Origin: Craterostigma plantagineum
Taxonomy: Eukaryota; Streptophyta; Magnoliopsida; Lamiales; Linderniaceae
Assembly (NCBI GenBank): GCA_027422505.1
Contig: JAPQWV010001356.1
Span: forward strand, 1-64,000
DNA length: 64,000 bases
Direction: 5' to 3'
Shown: positions 33,357 to 45,211 of the stretch, one piece after another
Position numbering within the stretch: position 1 is the stretch's first letter
How the letters are laid out: each line of letters starts with the position of its first letter
Position numbers and translations under genes: made by a program
The notes under the pieces: generated by a model
What the model saw: only the letters and a program-made list of their open reading frames with translations
What the model was told of the DNA's origin: nothing
The model's database searches: none

Positions 33357-33847
33357 TCTGATTTTTAAAAAAGGAAAAATCAACGGGGCTATTTTTTAAC
33401 GTTGACTATGTCAATGCAATTTTTTTAAATATTCCGAAGAAAGAACATTGAGCACAGAGAGCATCGAAGAGCTGACTTCCAACATATATGATATAAATAA
33501 TCTTATTTTTAACGTTTTTATAGGGGAGATGGGAAGGCCCATTAGTCTAGCCTTGTTCTTTCTCTTTGATTCATTCTCACCCTTCATTTATAATATAACT
33601 ATTTTCTTTTTCTATTTCTTGTCCAGTGGTAATTGATTTACAATCTATTTATATTTCAAGAATCAATTTTATTTATATTGTCTATTTTTAATTGCAAAGT
33701 TTAAGTTTCCATTCAATGCTTGTTACTGAAAAGATCAATTTTCCAATTTTAACTAACACGTGAAAATTTAATTAGAGTTGTCGATCGGATAGTTTAGGAT
33801 AAAGCTCCACAATGTAGTTGATTAATTTCATGTGTCACTTTCACTAA

Positions 33848-34677
33848 GGGGGTGTTTGTTTCCGGTGATCCAACATCACGGTCATACTCCCATCATTGTG
33901 ATGTGAATATCACCGTGATGTGGATTAATGTGATATGTCATTATTGCATTTGTTTTGGGGTGATATTTCATTTTGCAAATCAATATGATATTGGAATATT
34001 GTGTTTGTTTTATCGCAGTGATGTTTGGGGTGATGTTGTGTAAATATCATATTTAACCTTATGATATAGTAAAAAGAAATTTTAATATATTCATTGGAGG
34101 TAATCTCTAACGTGATAGTTATTAATATTTGAAATAAAGTTTTGTTGTTAAGCTTATAAGCATGTTATATAATTCATCAATAGAATTATTATATATTTTA
34201 TGCTTTAAACATAGTTTTTTAACCAATTATTAATTATAAGTATTTTATATAATTCTTCAATATAATTATTTTATTCTTTTAAGCTTTAATAGATTAATCA
34301 ATTATTAATTATAAGTATTTTCTATAACCCCTCAACATAATTCTTTTATTTTTTAAGCATTAAATATAAATTTTTTAAGATTTAAATATGTTGGTTATGT
34401 AATCTAAAATAGGAGTAAGGGTATATAAGGAATGAATATTAAAAGATAAGGGATAATTTTGTCCAAAGAAATATTGAAAATATCACCACATCACGGTGAT
34501 GGAGGATCATCCTGCTTTTTGGGGGTGATCCAAAAGCTGAATATCACCCCGTTTGATCACGTCGGTGATCCACCATCATGTGATGATTCATCACCTGCGC
34601 TAAACAAACGCGGTGATTAGGAAGCGATGGAAGGATCACGGTGATGTTTTCGAGGATCACACCAAAACAAACACCCC
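33848..34677. mobile_element. Tourist-like (PIF/Harbinger-type) element, copy 1
   Basis: 830 bp, ends GGGGGTGTTTGTTT and AAACAAACACCCC, flanked by TAA at 33845-33847 and 34678-34680. The subterminal 150 bp on each side is rich in ATCACCGTGATG-type palindromes; the middle is very AT-rich. No transposase ORF. A second copy lies inverted at 52925-53693. Confidence 0.8.
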
Positions 34678-34808
34678 TAAATATGATTTTGTCATTCATG
34701 AAAAATTAGAAGAGTGCAAAATAATCAATGGCAGTACAAATCATGTTGCATCTTTGTTTTCCATGCCTTAGAGACAACATGCTTAGATAAAGACAGCATG
34801 CTTACTAA

Positions 34809-35304
34809 GACCATCTCCAACCCCAAATTCTTTCTCAAACTCAAACTCAAAATGTAATAATTCTTCTCAAACGATCAAAGCTTTCTCAAACTCAACGGAC
34901 CATTCCTGTATTATTAACTTCTATTCGACTTTTTTATATTACCCATAATTTACAACTTTACAAATTAGACCACATTATTATATGAAATTTGATTGAATAA
35001 AATAATTTCATAAAATTGATAATAAAATCAATATTCTTTTCATATAAAAACATATAGAAAAAATATTTATTAATAAAATGAGTCTTTTATATATTTTTAT
35101 TTATTTTAATCATTTATACGGGTATTATAATAGGGTAAGTATTGTAATTTTTAAAACATTTTTTGAGATATCACACTCACAATGCATAGTTGTGTTTAAA
35201 GCGGAAGAGAGAAGATAAACGCATTTTGAGTTTGAATTTTTGCGGTGTAGTTGAAGAACATTTAGTCCACTTTTTGAATTTTTAGGTATCATTTGGAGAT
35301 GCTC
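34809..35304. mobile_element. MITE with GAGCATCTCCAA-type ends
   Basis: 496 bp between TAA repeats (34806-34808 and 35305-35307). The left end GACCATCTCCAA and right end TTTGGAGATGCTC are inverted. Its right part (GAACATTTAGTCCA...TTTTTAGGTATCA) is also present at 46855-46895 beside MBD copy C, so the insertion predates the A/C duplication. Confidence 0.65.
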
Positions 35305-35307
35305 TAA

Positions 35308-35787
35308 CGTCTCCAATTGGAAGAAAAAAATTAGAGTAAATCGCAACTCAAATGAACATCTATATATGGTGAAGAAGTTCCTTTAACTGTATTTTTTTGG
35401 TCTTTTAGGAGGTGCAATTTATTTAATTTAGGCTGTCTGCCTTTAGAAGATGATGTGTGAGAACATTAAGATTCTTACCATTAGAGGTTACGGTAATGTT
35501 ATTCAGATTAAAACCTTAAAACCTGCTAAGTATGTATATAGGAAAAGAAGGCCAAGCCCTAACTAAGTGTCGTTTATTTCTCGAAAAATGTTCTTAATAA
35601 TATCATTCTGTTTCATACCCCGAATAAAGCCGATGGGGTGCTAGAAATCGTGAATTAATTATTCAGATTAATAATTTTTGTGATTGAACTGAACTTAAAT
35701 AAATAAGATAGATAGAATACCGGCTCATATAAAACAAGACTTGAAAAGATCCAACGGAGTGTTTTCAATTGGTGTGCAAAGAGTTTT
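35308..35787. other. MBD 3' UTR fragment and AT-rich DNA
   Basis: 35348-35385 (GCAACTCAAATGAACATCTAT.T..TGAAGAAGTT) matches the MBD 3' UTR end seen at 38660 and 46933. The remainder shows no coding signal. Confidence 0.45.
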
Positions 35788-35974
35788 CAAGGTAGGTATC
35801 CCTAACGTATAACGTCGTGATTTTTAAAAAAGTTGCAAATGTGATTTTTTTGGTGTATGAACCTTTTTTCGTCATTCCTAGAATTCTGTTACCAATTAAC
35901 GAGGCTTCAACCTAGAATATCTAGTTTTTTTGTCATTTAAAATCACGACGTCATACATTAAGAGTTGTACCTTG
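35788..35974. repeat. foldback element, about 40-bp inverted ends
   Basis: CAAGGTAGGTATCCCTAACG..AACGTCGTGATTTT on the left pairs with AAAATCACGACGTCATACATT..GTACCTTG on the right; 187 bp in total. No coding content and no certain target duplication. Confidence 0.65.
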
Positions 35975-37020
35975 AAAATAATTAGGGCACCAACGGGAAA
36001 AGCCTTAAACGTAGGAGTACCGAATGGAACTACGTTGGTAGCCAATTAAAAATGTATTAAACACAGGGATACCTATCGGAATTTAAAATGACTTTGGGCA
36101 CCAGTTGGAAAACCTTAAGCGACACAATGGTATCAAGTGGAATTTCCCAGATATATTAGCATATCAATTCTATTATACTAAGCTTTACGGATTGCTATAA
36201 ACTACCATAAACTTGGTCTGTCAATCTCATTTTATTAAAAAAATAAAATTATATTATAAAAATCAGTCACTACCTTCAATTAATTACTATGTTACCCATT
36301 TATTTTTAGTTAGCACACACATTTGATAGTGAACAATGTACTAGCATGTAATAATGAAACACTACATTCAATTGAATTAGCACAAAATAAAGAGTTTAAT
36401 GCGAATTTACAGAAAGAAAAGAAAAAAGCCACATTTTGAATAGTAGACTTGACGATTTAACATTGATCAAAGAGAGAACTCAGATCATCATATATTAACC
36501 TCCATTGTTGTATAATGAGTTGTGTTGAAGTTCCCCATCTTCTCTATATTGGGAACTACCTACTTTATTTAGTGAATTTCATACCACAATAATATTGACA
36601 AAAGCCAATAAAGTCTTTAAAACTTTCTAAAACACAAAATACCCAAATAAGAATGCAAAAAGGAAAAAAGTAAAAGCACCATAAGAAACAGTAACAAGTC
36701 TTTCGAGTTTTTTTCTTTTTAGTTCTGATTTAATTCTCTATTCGTGGAGATTTCATTCCTACTGGATGGTCATGTATCCTGAAAACCCTATCGGGCTATT
36801 TCGTCATGTATCTTTGTTTATACAGTAAACTATCATTCCAAAAAAAAAGGAAAAGAAAACATGTTTTAGCTAATTGAGCCTATGGAAAACTGACAATAGC
36901 AGATAGCGAAAAAACTAAGCAGCATAGTCGGGGTAAGTTATTCTTCGATACTTCTCTATTTTATAGTACCATAAAAGTTCCTCAAACGCAAAATATCCCC
37001 CAATATCGCTTCAACGCACT
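35975..37020. other. AT-rich intergenic with a kinase-flank duplicate
   Basis: No gene seen. 36555-36620 (ATACCACAATAATATTGACA...) resembles 47328-47385, downstream of the SnRK1-like fragment, so part of that flank was duplicated here. 36965-36995 (TTCCTCAAACGC) is an inverted match to 46350-46365 of MBD copy C. Confidence 0.45.
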
Positions 37021-38220
37021 CGTTTGGACTCGATTTATGGCGTCATGTTTCCCTTCTTTGGCGTTCGATCATCATCTTCTTCGTGCCCCATTGGGTCGTC
37101 GTCATCACTTGCCACTCGATTCATTAGGCTCAAACTCTATATCTCCATCTTGACATCAAACAAGCAATGGATTATCAAAACACGTGTGTGTATGTATGTG
37201 TGTGTGCGACAGAGAGAGAGAGAGTTCTTTGCATAATCTGTTAAAATAGATAACCCTAAATAAGTCACATGTGTCACACATCGGGTAATTGAGAACAGAT
37301 TGAATAGCTTATAAGTTGATGGACTACTCCACCTATCACCAATTGGTCTTAGATGAAACTTCGTCAACTTATATGGGTCAACTCTCCTCTTAAGTGGGCT
37401 ATGGACGTAGGCCCAATAACGAAATTTCACAACAGACAAGTGGACAATTCTGTTTTTTGAAGATTATGTACGATATGATGCGATAAATATGTGATTTTGT
37501 CACCTTCTGTAGCTTCTGCTAGGAGACGAAGAGTTTTCAAACAGCTTCGGCAATTTGAAGCAGAACATCTCTACGCTAATGCTATCTTTGTATGTGGGGT
37601 TTCGTCGAGGTACGTTGAAGTTGCAAAGCATCAATATAGTGTAAATTACTAATAACTTGCAGGCTGATAATGATCGAAAATAGTCAAGAGATTAACTATA
37701 TTACTGTTATACCTTCGAATTCCGCCTTTGATCTCAACCTTTGTCGTACAGAAGGCGAGTAATAGTACCTGCAGAGAGTCAAAAATAACATCCCCATTCG
37801 CATAAAACTACGTTTTTTTCTTCAACTTTCTGCCATTGACTTGACCAATAACATTAAAAAACTGCAGTCTTCGAAAGAGAAAAATGAAATAAAAAGTGGG
37901 TTCGATCGATACTCACCACATATGCTAATTTCGGGCTCGCTATGTCTCTGAATATCAGACGCCGTACGTTGGGCGTGTCGATGATCCAAAGATTAGTCCC
38001 ATCGTGTTCGATATCAGTCACGACTGCACAGGACAGTTCGAGCTTCCATTCCCTTCCATTTTCGCAAAAGAAAGGCACCTCCTTAATATTCTCTCGTATT
38101 TCTTCGTACTTATCCTTGCTGAGAATGATTCTCCACTTCGAACATTAATGGCACTGAACGACGAACTCCATAGCATTTCATTGGCTTTGCTGTAGAGCAG
38201 AAAGGTAAAGTTTTTCAATT
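37021..38220 (-). pseudogene. MBD copy B, rearranged
   Basis: Minus-strand exons: CW/MBD start at 38171 (MEFVVQCH-stop-CSKWRIILSKDKYEEIRENIKEVPFFCENGREWKLELSC..VTDIEHDGTNLWIIDTPNV), the second MBD half at about 37770-37705 (RQRLRSKAEF-type), and the C-terminal exon at about 37625-37500 (YLDETPH, FCFKLPKLFE). One TAA follows QCH and the sequence after PNV departs from the expected PPGWERLL. The conserved N-terminal block (FPFFG..SSSS.., 37040-37140) lies on the plus strand, opposite to its orientation in copies A and C, so the 5' part is inverted. Non-functional. Confidence 0.65.
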
Positions 38221-38655
38221 TCCTAATCTGATTATCTTATAGGGACAAAGAGAAATGGCTAACAAGTATGGTGATAAACACAAAAGAATTGACCATCATT
38301 GGGTCATGGACCTCAACAATAGCTAAGATGCCAAACTAAAACTAACTCACTGTCCTCAAAACAGTCATATACTGTCACACACAGTGCATAAAAGCATAGC
38401 AGATGTGAAACGATGTGCTGATAAAGAAGAAAAATTGGTGTGTAACATGTAAAATTAGGTTCATTGTAACTTCATTTGCTTGAGGAAGAAACTAAATGCC
38501 TTTTTTACGGAAAAATAAAAGAAATAATGAGTTTTGTTCAAGAAACCTTCATTCTTCCTAACTGTCCCGAAAAAATAAAAAAACAATCAACATATTCCAC
38601 TAATGTGTAACAAATAGAACGCAATTAAAACAAAAAAGAAAAAAATCCATTCCAT
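38221..38655 (-). other. MBD copy B intron-like sequence
   Basis: Colinear with 31185-31640 (copy A) and 45212-45500 (copy C): TGTAAAATTAGGTTCATTGTA.CTTCATTTGCTT and the poly-A-rich part are shared. No coding signal. Confidence 0.5.
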
Positions 38656-39560
38656 AAAAAACCAACACAAATGAACATCTACGTTGAAGAAGTTTCTTCG
38701 ACATAAATTACGAAGTTTCGAGAAGTTAACAAAAGAATTCAAAGTTGTTCACCGATATTTTATCTATTCAAACGATCATAAGTTTTTCACAAACCCATAA
38801 AAAACAGTCTCAAATAAACCCACTTCAATGGTGAGGCCAAAAGCCACTTAACCTTCTTCATTGGAAAATGTTCAGTAAAACTTTATTTTCTTTGGTGGAA
38901 GAGTTGAAACACTTTCAGGCCAAGTTGGGTGATCATCATCATTAGTCGAAGATCCCTTCGATCCATTAGCTTTCACCAGTCCTTCAGCTATGCAAGCTAA
39001 ATATAAAAGTAATAGTAATAAGATTATCAATGATTGAGCAAAAAATGTAATGATAGTGATGTTTTCTGTTTGTCCTTTTAGATAATGCGATAAAAAAAGC
39101 ATTCAAAGTCACCTTCTTCAATAGCTTCAGCAGATTGTTGAATCTCCTCTTCATCAGAAGGAGGATTATACAGCAGCAGCAGTAGAGTCTTGTTGTTGGA
39201 AAGGCATTGGAAATTTGAAGGAAAACTTTGCCAAGTTTATGCCTTCTCTGCGCTGAGGGTTTCGTCAAGTACCTTGAAATGAAAACATCATGTTTTTGTA
39301 AGGAAATTAATAACTTGCCGCAGAAAGTGAACGAGAAGTTGTCAAGAGATTAACCGCATTGTTAATACCTTCATATTTCAGCCTAGACCTAAACATTTCG
39401 CCCCACGGAGCGTAATAGTACCCGTAGATGTATAGCCAATCAAAAAGGGCAGCCATCTCCATTTATTGCATTAAAAAAAAAACTCCGCCATCCAATTAGG
39501 CAATGGCCAATTAACAAAAGTATACAGATAAAGCACATTAACACTGTGTTGGGATTGAAG
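38656..39560 (-). pseudogene. MBD 3' exons and 3' UTR, separate copy
   Basis: Mirror image of 1-895. On the minus strand: MBD second-half exon (IYGYYYAPWGEMFRSRLKYE, about 39450-39370), intron, C-terminal exon from 39276 (split-codon start, then TKPSAQRRHKLGKVF in one frame and GINLAKFSF in the other), then 3' UTR to 38656. It shares with the 1-895 copy the same apparent one-base loss after YLDE (CGAAACC), so this break is probably ancestral rather than a reading error. Confidence 0.65.
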
Positions 39561-39879
39561 AAAGTAGTGTCAAATAAATGGGAGAGGAAAACAGTTTTTA
39601 GTAAGTTTTTCTTTCGTTTTCCTCCCTTTTTTGAAGTAATTAGTCTTCCTTAGTTTTTAAGTAAAAACTTAAACTAGATTTTCTATTCTCCGTTACCTAT
39701 TACTTCCATCAACCAAACATAAAAGCTAGTTTCCCTTTTCCCTTTCATTTTCTTTTCCCAACTAATTTCCATAAACCAAATGTACGCAAAAAATTTAGTT
39801 TTACTTAGTTTTAAGTATAAACTTAAACTTGATTGTCTTTTCTTTCCTTGCCTGTTTCTTCCATCACCAATTTGAAAAG
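39561..39879. other. AT-rich spacer between MBD copies
   Basis: Contains two loosely repeated T-rich blocks (TTAGTTTT.AAGTA.AAACTTAAACT..ATT at about 39650 and 39800). No gene or mobile-element ends recognised. Confidence 0.4.
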
Positions 39880-40900
39880 TTGCAAAGCATCAATATTGTG
39901 TAAATTATTGATAACTTACAGGCTCGAAAATAGTCAAGAGAGTAAATATATTATTGTTATACCTGCGTATATCCGCCTTTGATCTCAACCTTTGTCGTCC
40001 AGAAAGGCGAGTAATAATACCTGCGGAGAGTCAAAAACAACATCCCCATTCGTATAAAACTACGGTTTTTTCTTCGACTTTTCGCCATCGACTTGATCAA
40101 TAACATCAAAAGCTACAGTCATCGAAAGAGAAAAATAAAGTCAAAAAAGGGGGGTTCGACGATACTCAAACATCTGCTAATTTTGTGCTCGCTATGTCTC
40201 TGAATATCAGACGTCGCACGTTGGGCGTGTCGACAATCCAAAGATTACTCTCATCGTGTTCGATATCAGTCACGACTTCACAGGATAGTTCGGGCTTTCA
40301 TTCCCTTCCATTTCGCAAAAGAAAGGTACTCCAAAATATTCTCTCGTATTTCTTCATAGTTATCCACGCTGGGAATGATTCTCCACTTCAAGCATCTACG
40401 CACTGAACGACGAACTCCATAGCTTTTCACTGGCTTTGCTGTAGAGCAGAAACGTAAAGTTTTTCAATTGCCTAATCTGATTATCTATAGGAACAAAGAG
40501 AAATGGTGGACAAGTATGGTGATAAACTCAAAAGAACTTACCATCATTGGGTCATAGACTCAACAATTAGCTAAGATGCCAAACTAAAACTAACTCACCC
40601 ATCATCAAAACTGTCATATATGTTGGAAATAATAAGCTCAAAATGTCACATCTAAGAAGCTTCTATATTGTGTACACGTTGGTTGTGAGGTGGATGTTAA
40701 TCAATTAGAAGGCAATCAATAAGGTATGAGTCATGGTGTGTAGAATAGTCAATTAAGCACTATAAATAATCTATGTGTTATGTAAGCTTGGGGTGTATTA
40801 GGAGACATCAAAATAATAAATACTAAGTTATCTCTTGTCTCTAATATTACATATTAAAACACTAGAATTATAATATACTTATCACGTGGTATCAGAGCTC

Positions 40901-43900
40901 ATGGCTAACATCGGAGGAGCGGCCGGAGGAATTCCTCATGTACCAAGCTTGCGTCTTTCAAAGGACAACTACGGCAATTGGTGCATACAAATGAAGGCGT
41001 ACTAGGATCGCAAGATGCCTGGGAAGTTGTCGAGAGTGGGTATACCGAACACGAAACTCTCGCGGGTTTGACGAACAATCAAGTGAAAGAACTAAAGGAA
41101 TACCGCAAGAAAGACAAGACCGCGTTGTACATGCTTTACAAGCAGTTGACGAGTCGGCCTTTGAGAAGATAGCCGGAGCAAAGAACTCGAATGAAGCCTG
41201 GACGATCCTAGAAAATGCATACAAAGGCGCAGATCGCGTTAAGCAAATACGCTTGCAAACGCTTCGCGGTGAATTTGAGACGATCAAGATGAAAGACGCA
41301 GAGACGGTGTCGGCTTACATCACAAGGGTCGAGGTAATTGTGAACCAGCTAAAACGGAACGGTGAGGATGTGCCCGAAAATCGTGTCGTCGAGAAGATTC
41401 TCAGATCCTGACGGAGGAATATGAGAATGTCGTATGTGCCATAGAGGAAGCTAGAGACCTCGAAAAAATGTCCGTGAATGAACTTACGAGTTCATTGGAA
41501 GCCCACGAGCATCGAAAGAATCGAAAGAGGGTGGAAACTTTGGAGGATGCTCTTCAAGCCAAAGTCTCGTTTAAGGAAGAAACAAACAAACTACGGCGAT
41601 CGTGGAAGAGGACGTGGTCGAGGTCGAGGAAGCTTTAGAGGCCGTGGTCGTGGAAGAGGCCGGGGCCGTGGACAAGACGAAAAAGAAGAAAGGGGAAATT
41701 ACACCTACACACGAGGCGCAAGAGGTGGCCGAGGACGAGGCAATCGATCAAACCGGTTCAACATCGAATGCTACAATTGTGGTAAGTATGGTCATTTGCA
41801 AGAGAATGCTATGCTGAAAAAAAGGTGGATGAAAAGGTGAACATCGCCGAGAAGAAAACTGAAACGAAGAAGAGATCTTATTGCTTGCATGCAAAGAGTC
41901 GGATAGCGGCAACGAACATACGTGGTACTTGGATACGGGCGCGAGCAACCACATGTCCGGTGATAGAAAGCTGTTCACGGGACCTAGAAGAAGACGTGGG
42001 AGGTAAAGTGACGTTTGGTGACGCGTCTACGGTGAAAGTAGCAGGTAAAGGAAAGATCTTGATTCGATGCAAAGATGGTACAAATCGCTACATATCTGAT
42101 GTCTTCTACGTACCAAGTATGAGGAGTAACATTATTAGCTTGGACAACTCTTAGAGCGAGGATATACTGTACTAATGAAGGGTCAGATCATGACTCTAAG
42201 AGATCGTGACGCTCAAGTTATTGCTCAAGTTCAAATGAGCAATAATCGTTTGTTTAAGCTCAACATTGCAGCGGCGACTGATAGATGTCTAAATGCAAAC
42301 GTCGAAATATCGAGCTCCGCAAGGTTGTGGCATCAACGGTTCGGACACTTGAACTACGACAGTCTGAAAAAAACTGGTGGACCGCAACATGGTGGAGGAC
42401 TTAACAAAGTCGAGGGCGAACATCGAATATGCGAAGTATGCATCATGGAAAAGGGCACAAGAAAATCATTTCCAAAAGGCTCTCTCACACGGTCAAGTAA
42501 AGTTCTCGAGCTCATTCACACTGATATTGCGGTCCCATCACTCCGGCCTCATTCGGAAATCGCAGGTACTTTATCACTTTTATCGACGATTTTTCACGTA
42601 GAACATGGGTATATTTTCTTCGAGAAAAGAATGAAGCACTTGCTGTTTTCAAGAGATTTAAACAATTGGTGGAAAATACTAGCGGAGAACGGATCAGGAT
42701 ACTACGTTCAGATCGGGGCGGTGAGTTTATATCGAGGGACTTCATGGCATATTGTGAAGAACATGGCATCAAGCGTCACCTGACAGCTCCATACACACGA
42801 AACAGAACGGCGTTGCCGAGCGAAAAAACAGAACGCTCCTTGATATGGCTAGGAGCATGCTCAAGACTAAACGCATGCCTAAACAATTTTGGGCAGAAGC
42901 CGTTCGGTGTTCCGTCTATTTGCAAAATCGAAGTCCAACATCAATACTAAAAAATGTCACGCCACAAGAAGCATGGTGCGGCGTAAAACCATCAGTTGCA
43001 CATTTACGAGTTTTTGGAAGCATAGCATATGCTCGAATTCCAGAGCAAAGGCGTACTAAGCTCGATGATAAAAGTCGAAAATTGATCTTTGTTGGATACG
43101 ATGAACGTTCTAAAGCGTACAATTTGTATGATCCTAATACAAAGAAAATTGTTGTTAGTCGAGATGTACAGGTTGACGAAGATGCTAGCTGGAATTGGGA
43201 GTCGATACTAAAGTCTGAGGATGAAAGAACGAAGGTTGCGGACATATCCATTCCAAGCGGTGAAGAGGCCGAATTAGAAGCGCATCCCTCGGAGCCCGCG
43301 ACTGCCGTGACAGATGTGAATCTGAACCCGAGACCATCCGGACGCGAAGCCTCGGAGAGCTCTATAACTCCACTGAACGAATGAACCTGTATGTCTCATG
43401 GCGGATGCTGAGGACATCACCTTTGAAGAAGCTGTCAAGATGAGAGATGGCGAGAGGCGATGTGTGAAGAAATAAAATCAATCGAAAAGAACAATACATG
43501 GAGTTGAGCTCGTTGCCGCCCGGACACAAAGCGGTAGGAGTGAAGTGGGTGTACAAGAAAGAAACTGAACTCCGAAGGTAACATAGTAAAATACAAAGCG
43601 AGGCTAGTCGCAAAAGGCTACAGTCAAAAGTACGGCATAGATTACGAAGAGGTTTTCGCCCAGTAGCAAGAATGGAGACCGTGCGTTTATTGCTATCGTT
43701 GGTTGCAAGCAAAAAAATGGAGCATTTACCAAATGGACGTTAAATCGGCATTTTTGAACGGAAGGCTCGAAGAAGAAGTTTACATTTTTCAACACCGGGT
43801 TTCAAACAAGGAAAGGAAGATCAAGTTTTAAGGCTGAAAAGGGCGTTATACGGGTTGAAACAGGCACCCAGAACGTGGAATGCACGCATCGATGCGTATT

Positions 43901-44937
43901 TTAAAGATCGAGGATTTGAACAATGTCCCTACGAGCATGCCCTTACATTAAGGTACGGGGTAATGATATACTTTATGTTGCATTATATGTTGATGACCTG
44001 ATTTTTACTAGCAACAACAACACCATGGTTGAGGAGTTCAAACGAGATATGAAGAACGAGTTCGACATGACCGATCTCGGACTCATGTCATATTTCTTGG
44101 GGCTAGATGTCAAACAAAAGGAGTCGGGTATTTTCGTATCTCAACAAACGTACGCAAAAACGTTGCTGGAAAGGTTCAATATGAGCGAGTGCAATTACGC
44201 TAAAACGCCGGTGGAACGAGGCATTAAGTTAACGAGGCAAGGTGAAGGGAAGCCGGTTGATCAGAAGGTTTATAGAAGCGCTGTTGGAAGCTTACGTTAT
44301 CTCACAAATACGAGGCCAGACATTGCATATGGAGTAGGACTCGTGAGTCGATACATGGAGAGTCCAAGATCAAGTCATTGGAACGCCGTAAAGCGGATTT
44401 TACGATACATCAAAGGAACGATTTCGTACGGATTATTTTATGGTTGCACTAACAATCCTGATGTTATTGCTTATTCAGACAGTGATTGGAGTGGTGACTT
44501 GGACGAAAGAAAGAGCACTACAGGTTTATCTTCTTGATAGGTGGCACGGCTTTCACTTGGACGTCGAAAAACAACCGATAGTAACACTCTCTACGTGTGA
44601 AGCTGAATATGTCGCAGCATCGACTTGTGTAAGTCATGCGATGTGGATCAGAAAGCTGCTAAAAGAAATGAAATTCACACAAGCAACAGCTACCGAAATA
44701 CGGGTCGACAATAAGTCGGCAATTGAGCTCGCGAAGAACCCGGTACATCATGAACGAAGCAAGCATATAGACGTGCGTTATCATTTCATACGAGAGCAAA
44801 CAAAGAAAGGCGAAGTTAGCTTGATTCATGTAACAAGCAAGGAACAAGTAGCGGATATATTCACCAAGCCACTACCATTGGAAGCGTTCGAAAGGATCAG
44901 GAAGATGCTCGGTATGTGGGAAGGCGACAATTGAGCT
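40901..44937 (+). pseudogene. copia-4 gag-pol polyprotein, multiple frameshifts
   Basis: ATG at 40901 (MANIGGAAGG). Gag: SKDNYGNW, then by frame LTSSLEAHEHR. An Arg/Gly-rich stretch (about 41600-41690) precedes the zinc knuckle CYNCGKYGH (about 41770), whose last Cys is read only after a one-base shift. Protease WYLDTGASNHM (about 41921-41955). Pre-integrase LWHQRFGHLNYDSL (about 42325), integrase finger, and core (about 42500-42960) with the DRGGEF motif. RT has VKSAFLNG (about 43738), QAPR, and YVDDLIF (about 43989-44009), continuing in one 204-codon frame. RNase [36 protein letters not shown], with ADIFTKPLP near the end; stop at 44932. At least eight frame changes. Confidence 0.9.
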
Positions 44938-44947
44938 TAGGAGAGGA

Positions 44948-45211
44948 TGTTGGAAATAATAAGCTCAAAATGTCACATCTAAGAAGCTTCTATATTGTGT
45001 ACACGTTGGTTGTGAGGTGGATGTTAATCAATTAGAATGCAATCAATAAGGTATGAGTCATGGTGTGTAGAATAGTCAATTAAGCACTATAAATAATCTA
45101 TGTGTTATGTAAGCTTGGGGTGTATTAGGAGACATCAAAATAATAAATACTAAGTTATCTCTTGTCTCTAATATTACATATTAAAACACTAGAATTATAA
45201 TATACTTATCA
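44948..45211 (+). repeat. copia-4 3' LTR
   Basis: 264 bp, nearly identical to 40621-40884; followed by the ATATA duplication. Confidence 0.95.

Larger units (their letters stand above)
32846..33435. mobile_element. Mutator-like (MULE-type) non-autonomous element
   Basis: 590 bp flanked by 9-bp duplications GAAGAAAGA (32837-32845 and 33436-33444), the Mutator signature. Ends form long imperfect inverted repeats of about 50 bp (GGGTCTTTAAAAAAAACAGC..TTGACATGATCA.CGTTAAAAAACATAGC against the reverse complement of the right end). In MBD copy C the same site is empty, with one GAAGAAAGA at 46431-46439. The interior carries a tRNA-like promoter block and a GC-rich minisatellite. No transposase. 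Confidence 0.85.
40621..45211 (+). mobile_element. copia-4: full-length Copia retrotransposon
   Basis: LTRs 40621-40884 and 44948-45211 (264 bp each, ends TGTTGGAAATAA/ATACTTATCA), target duplications ATATA at 40616-40620 and 45212-45216, and exact primer site TGGTATCAGAGC at 40887-40898. A polypurine run GCTTAGGAGAGGA lies before the 3' LTR. I see one clear difference between LTRs (AGAAGGCAATC versus AGAATGCAATC), so insertion looks very recent. All domains gag-PR-INT-RT-RH are present, but as read the frame breaks at many single bases. LTR TATA box TATAAATA at 40761. Confidence 0.95.

Noticed and set aside
33068..33361. ORFs on both strands in the GC-rich block
   Set aside because: Cys/Pro-rich translations from a minisatellite; no start context or domain.
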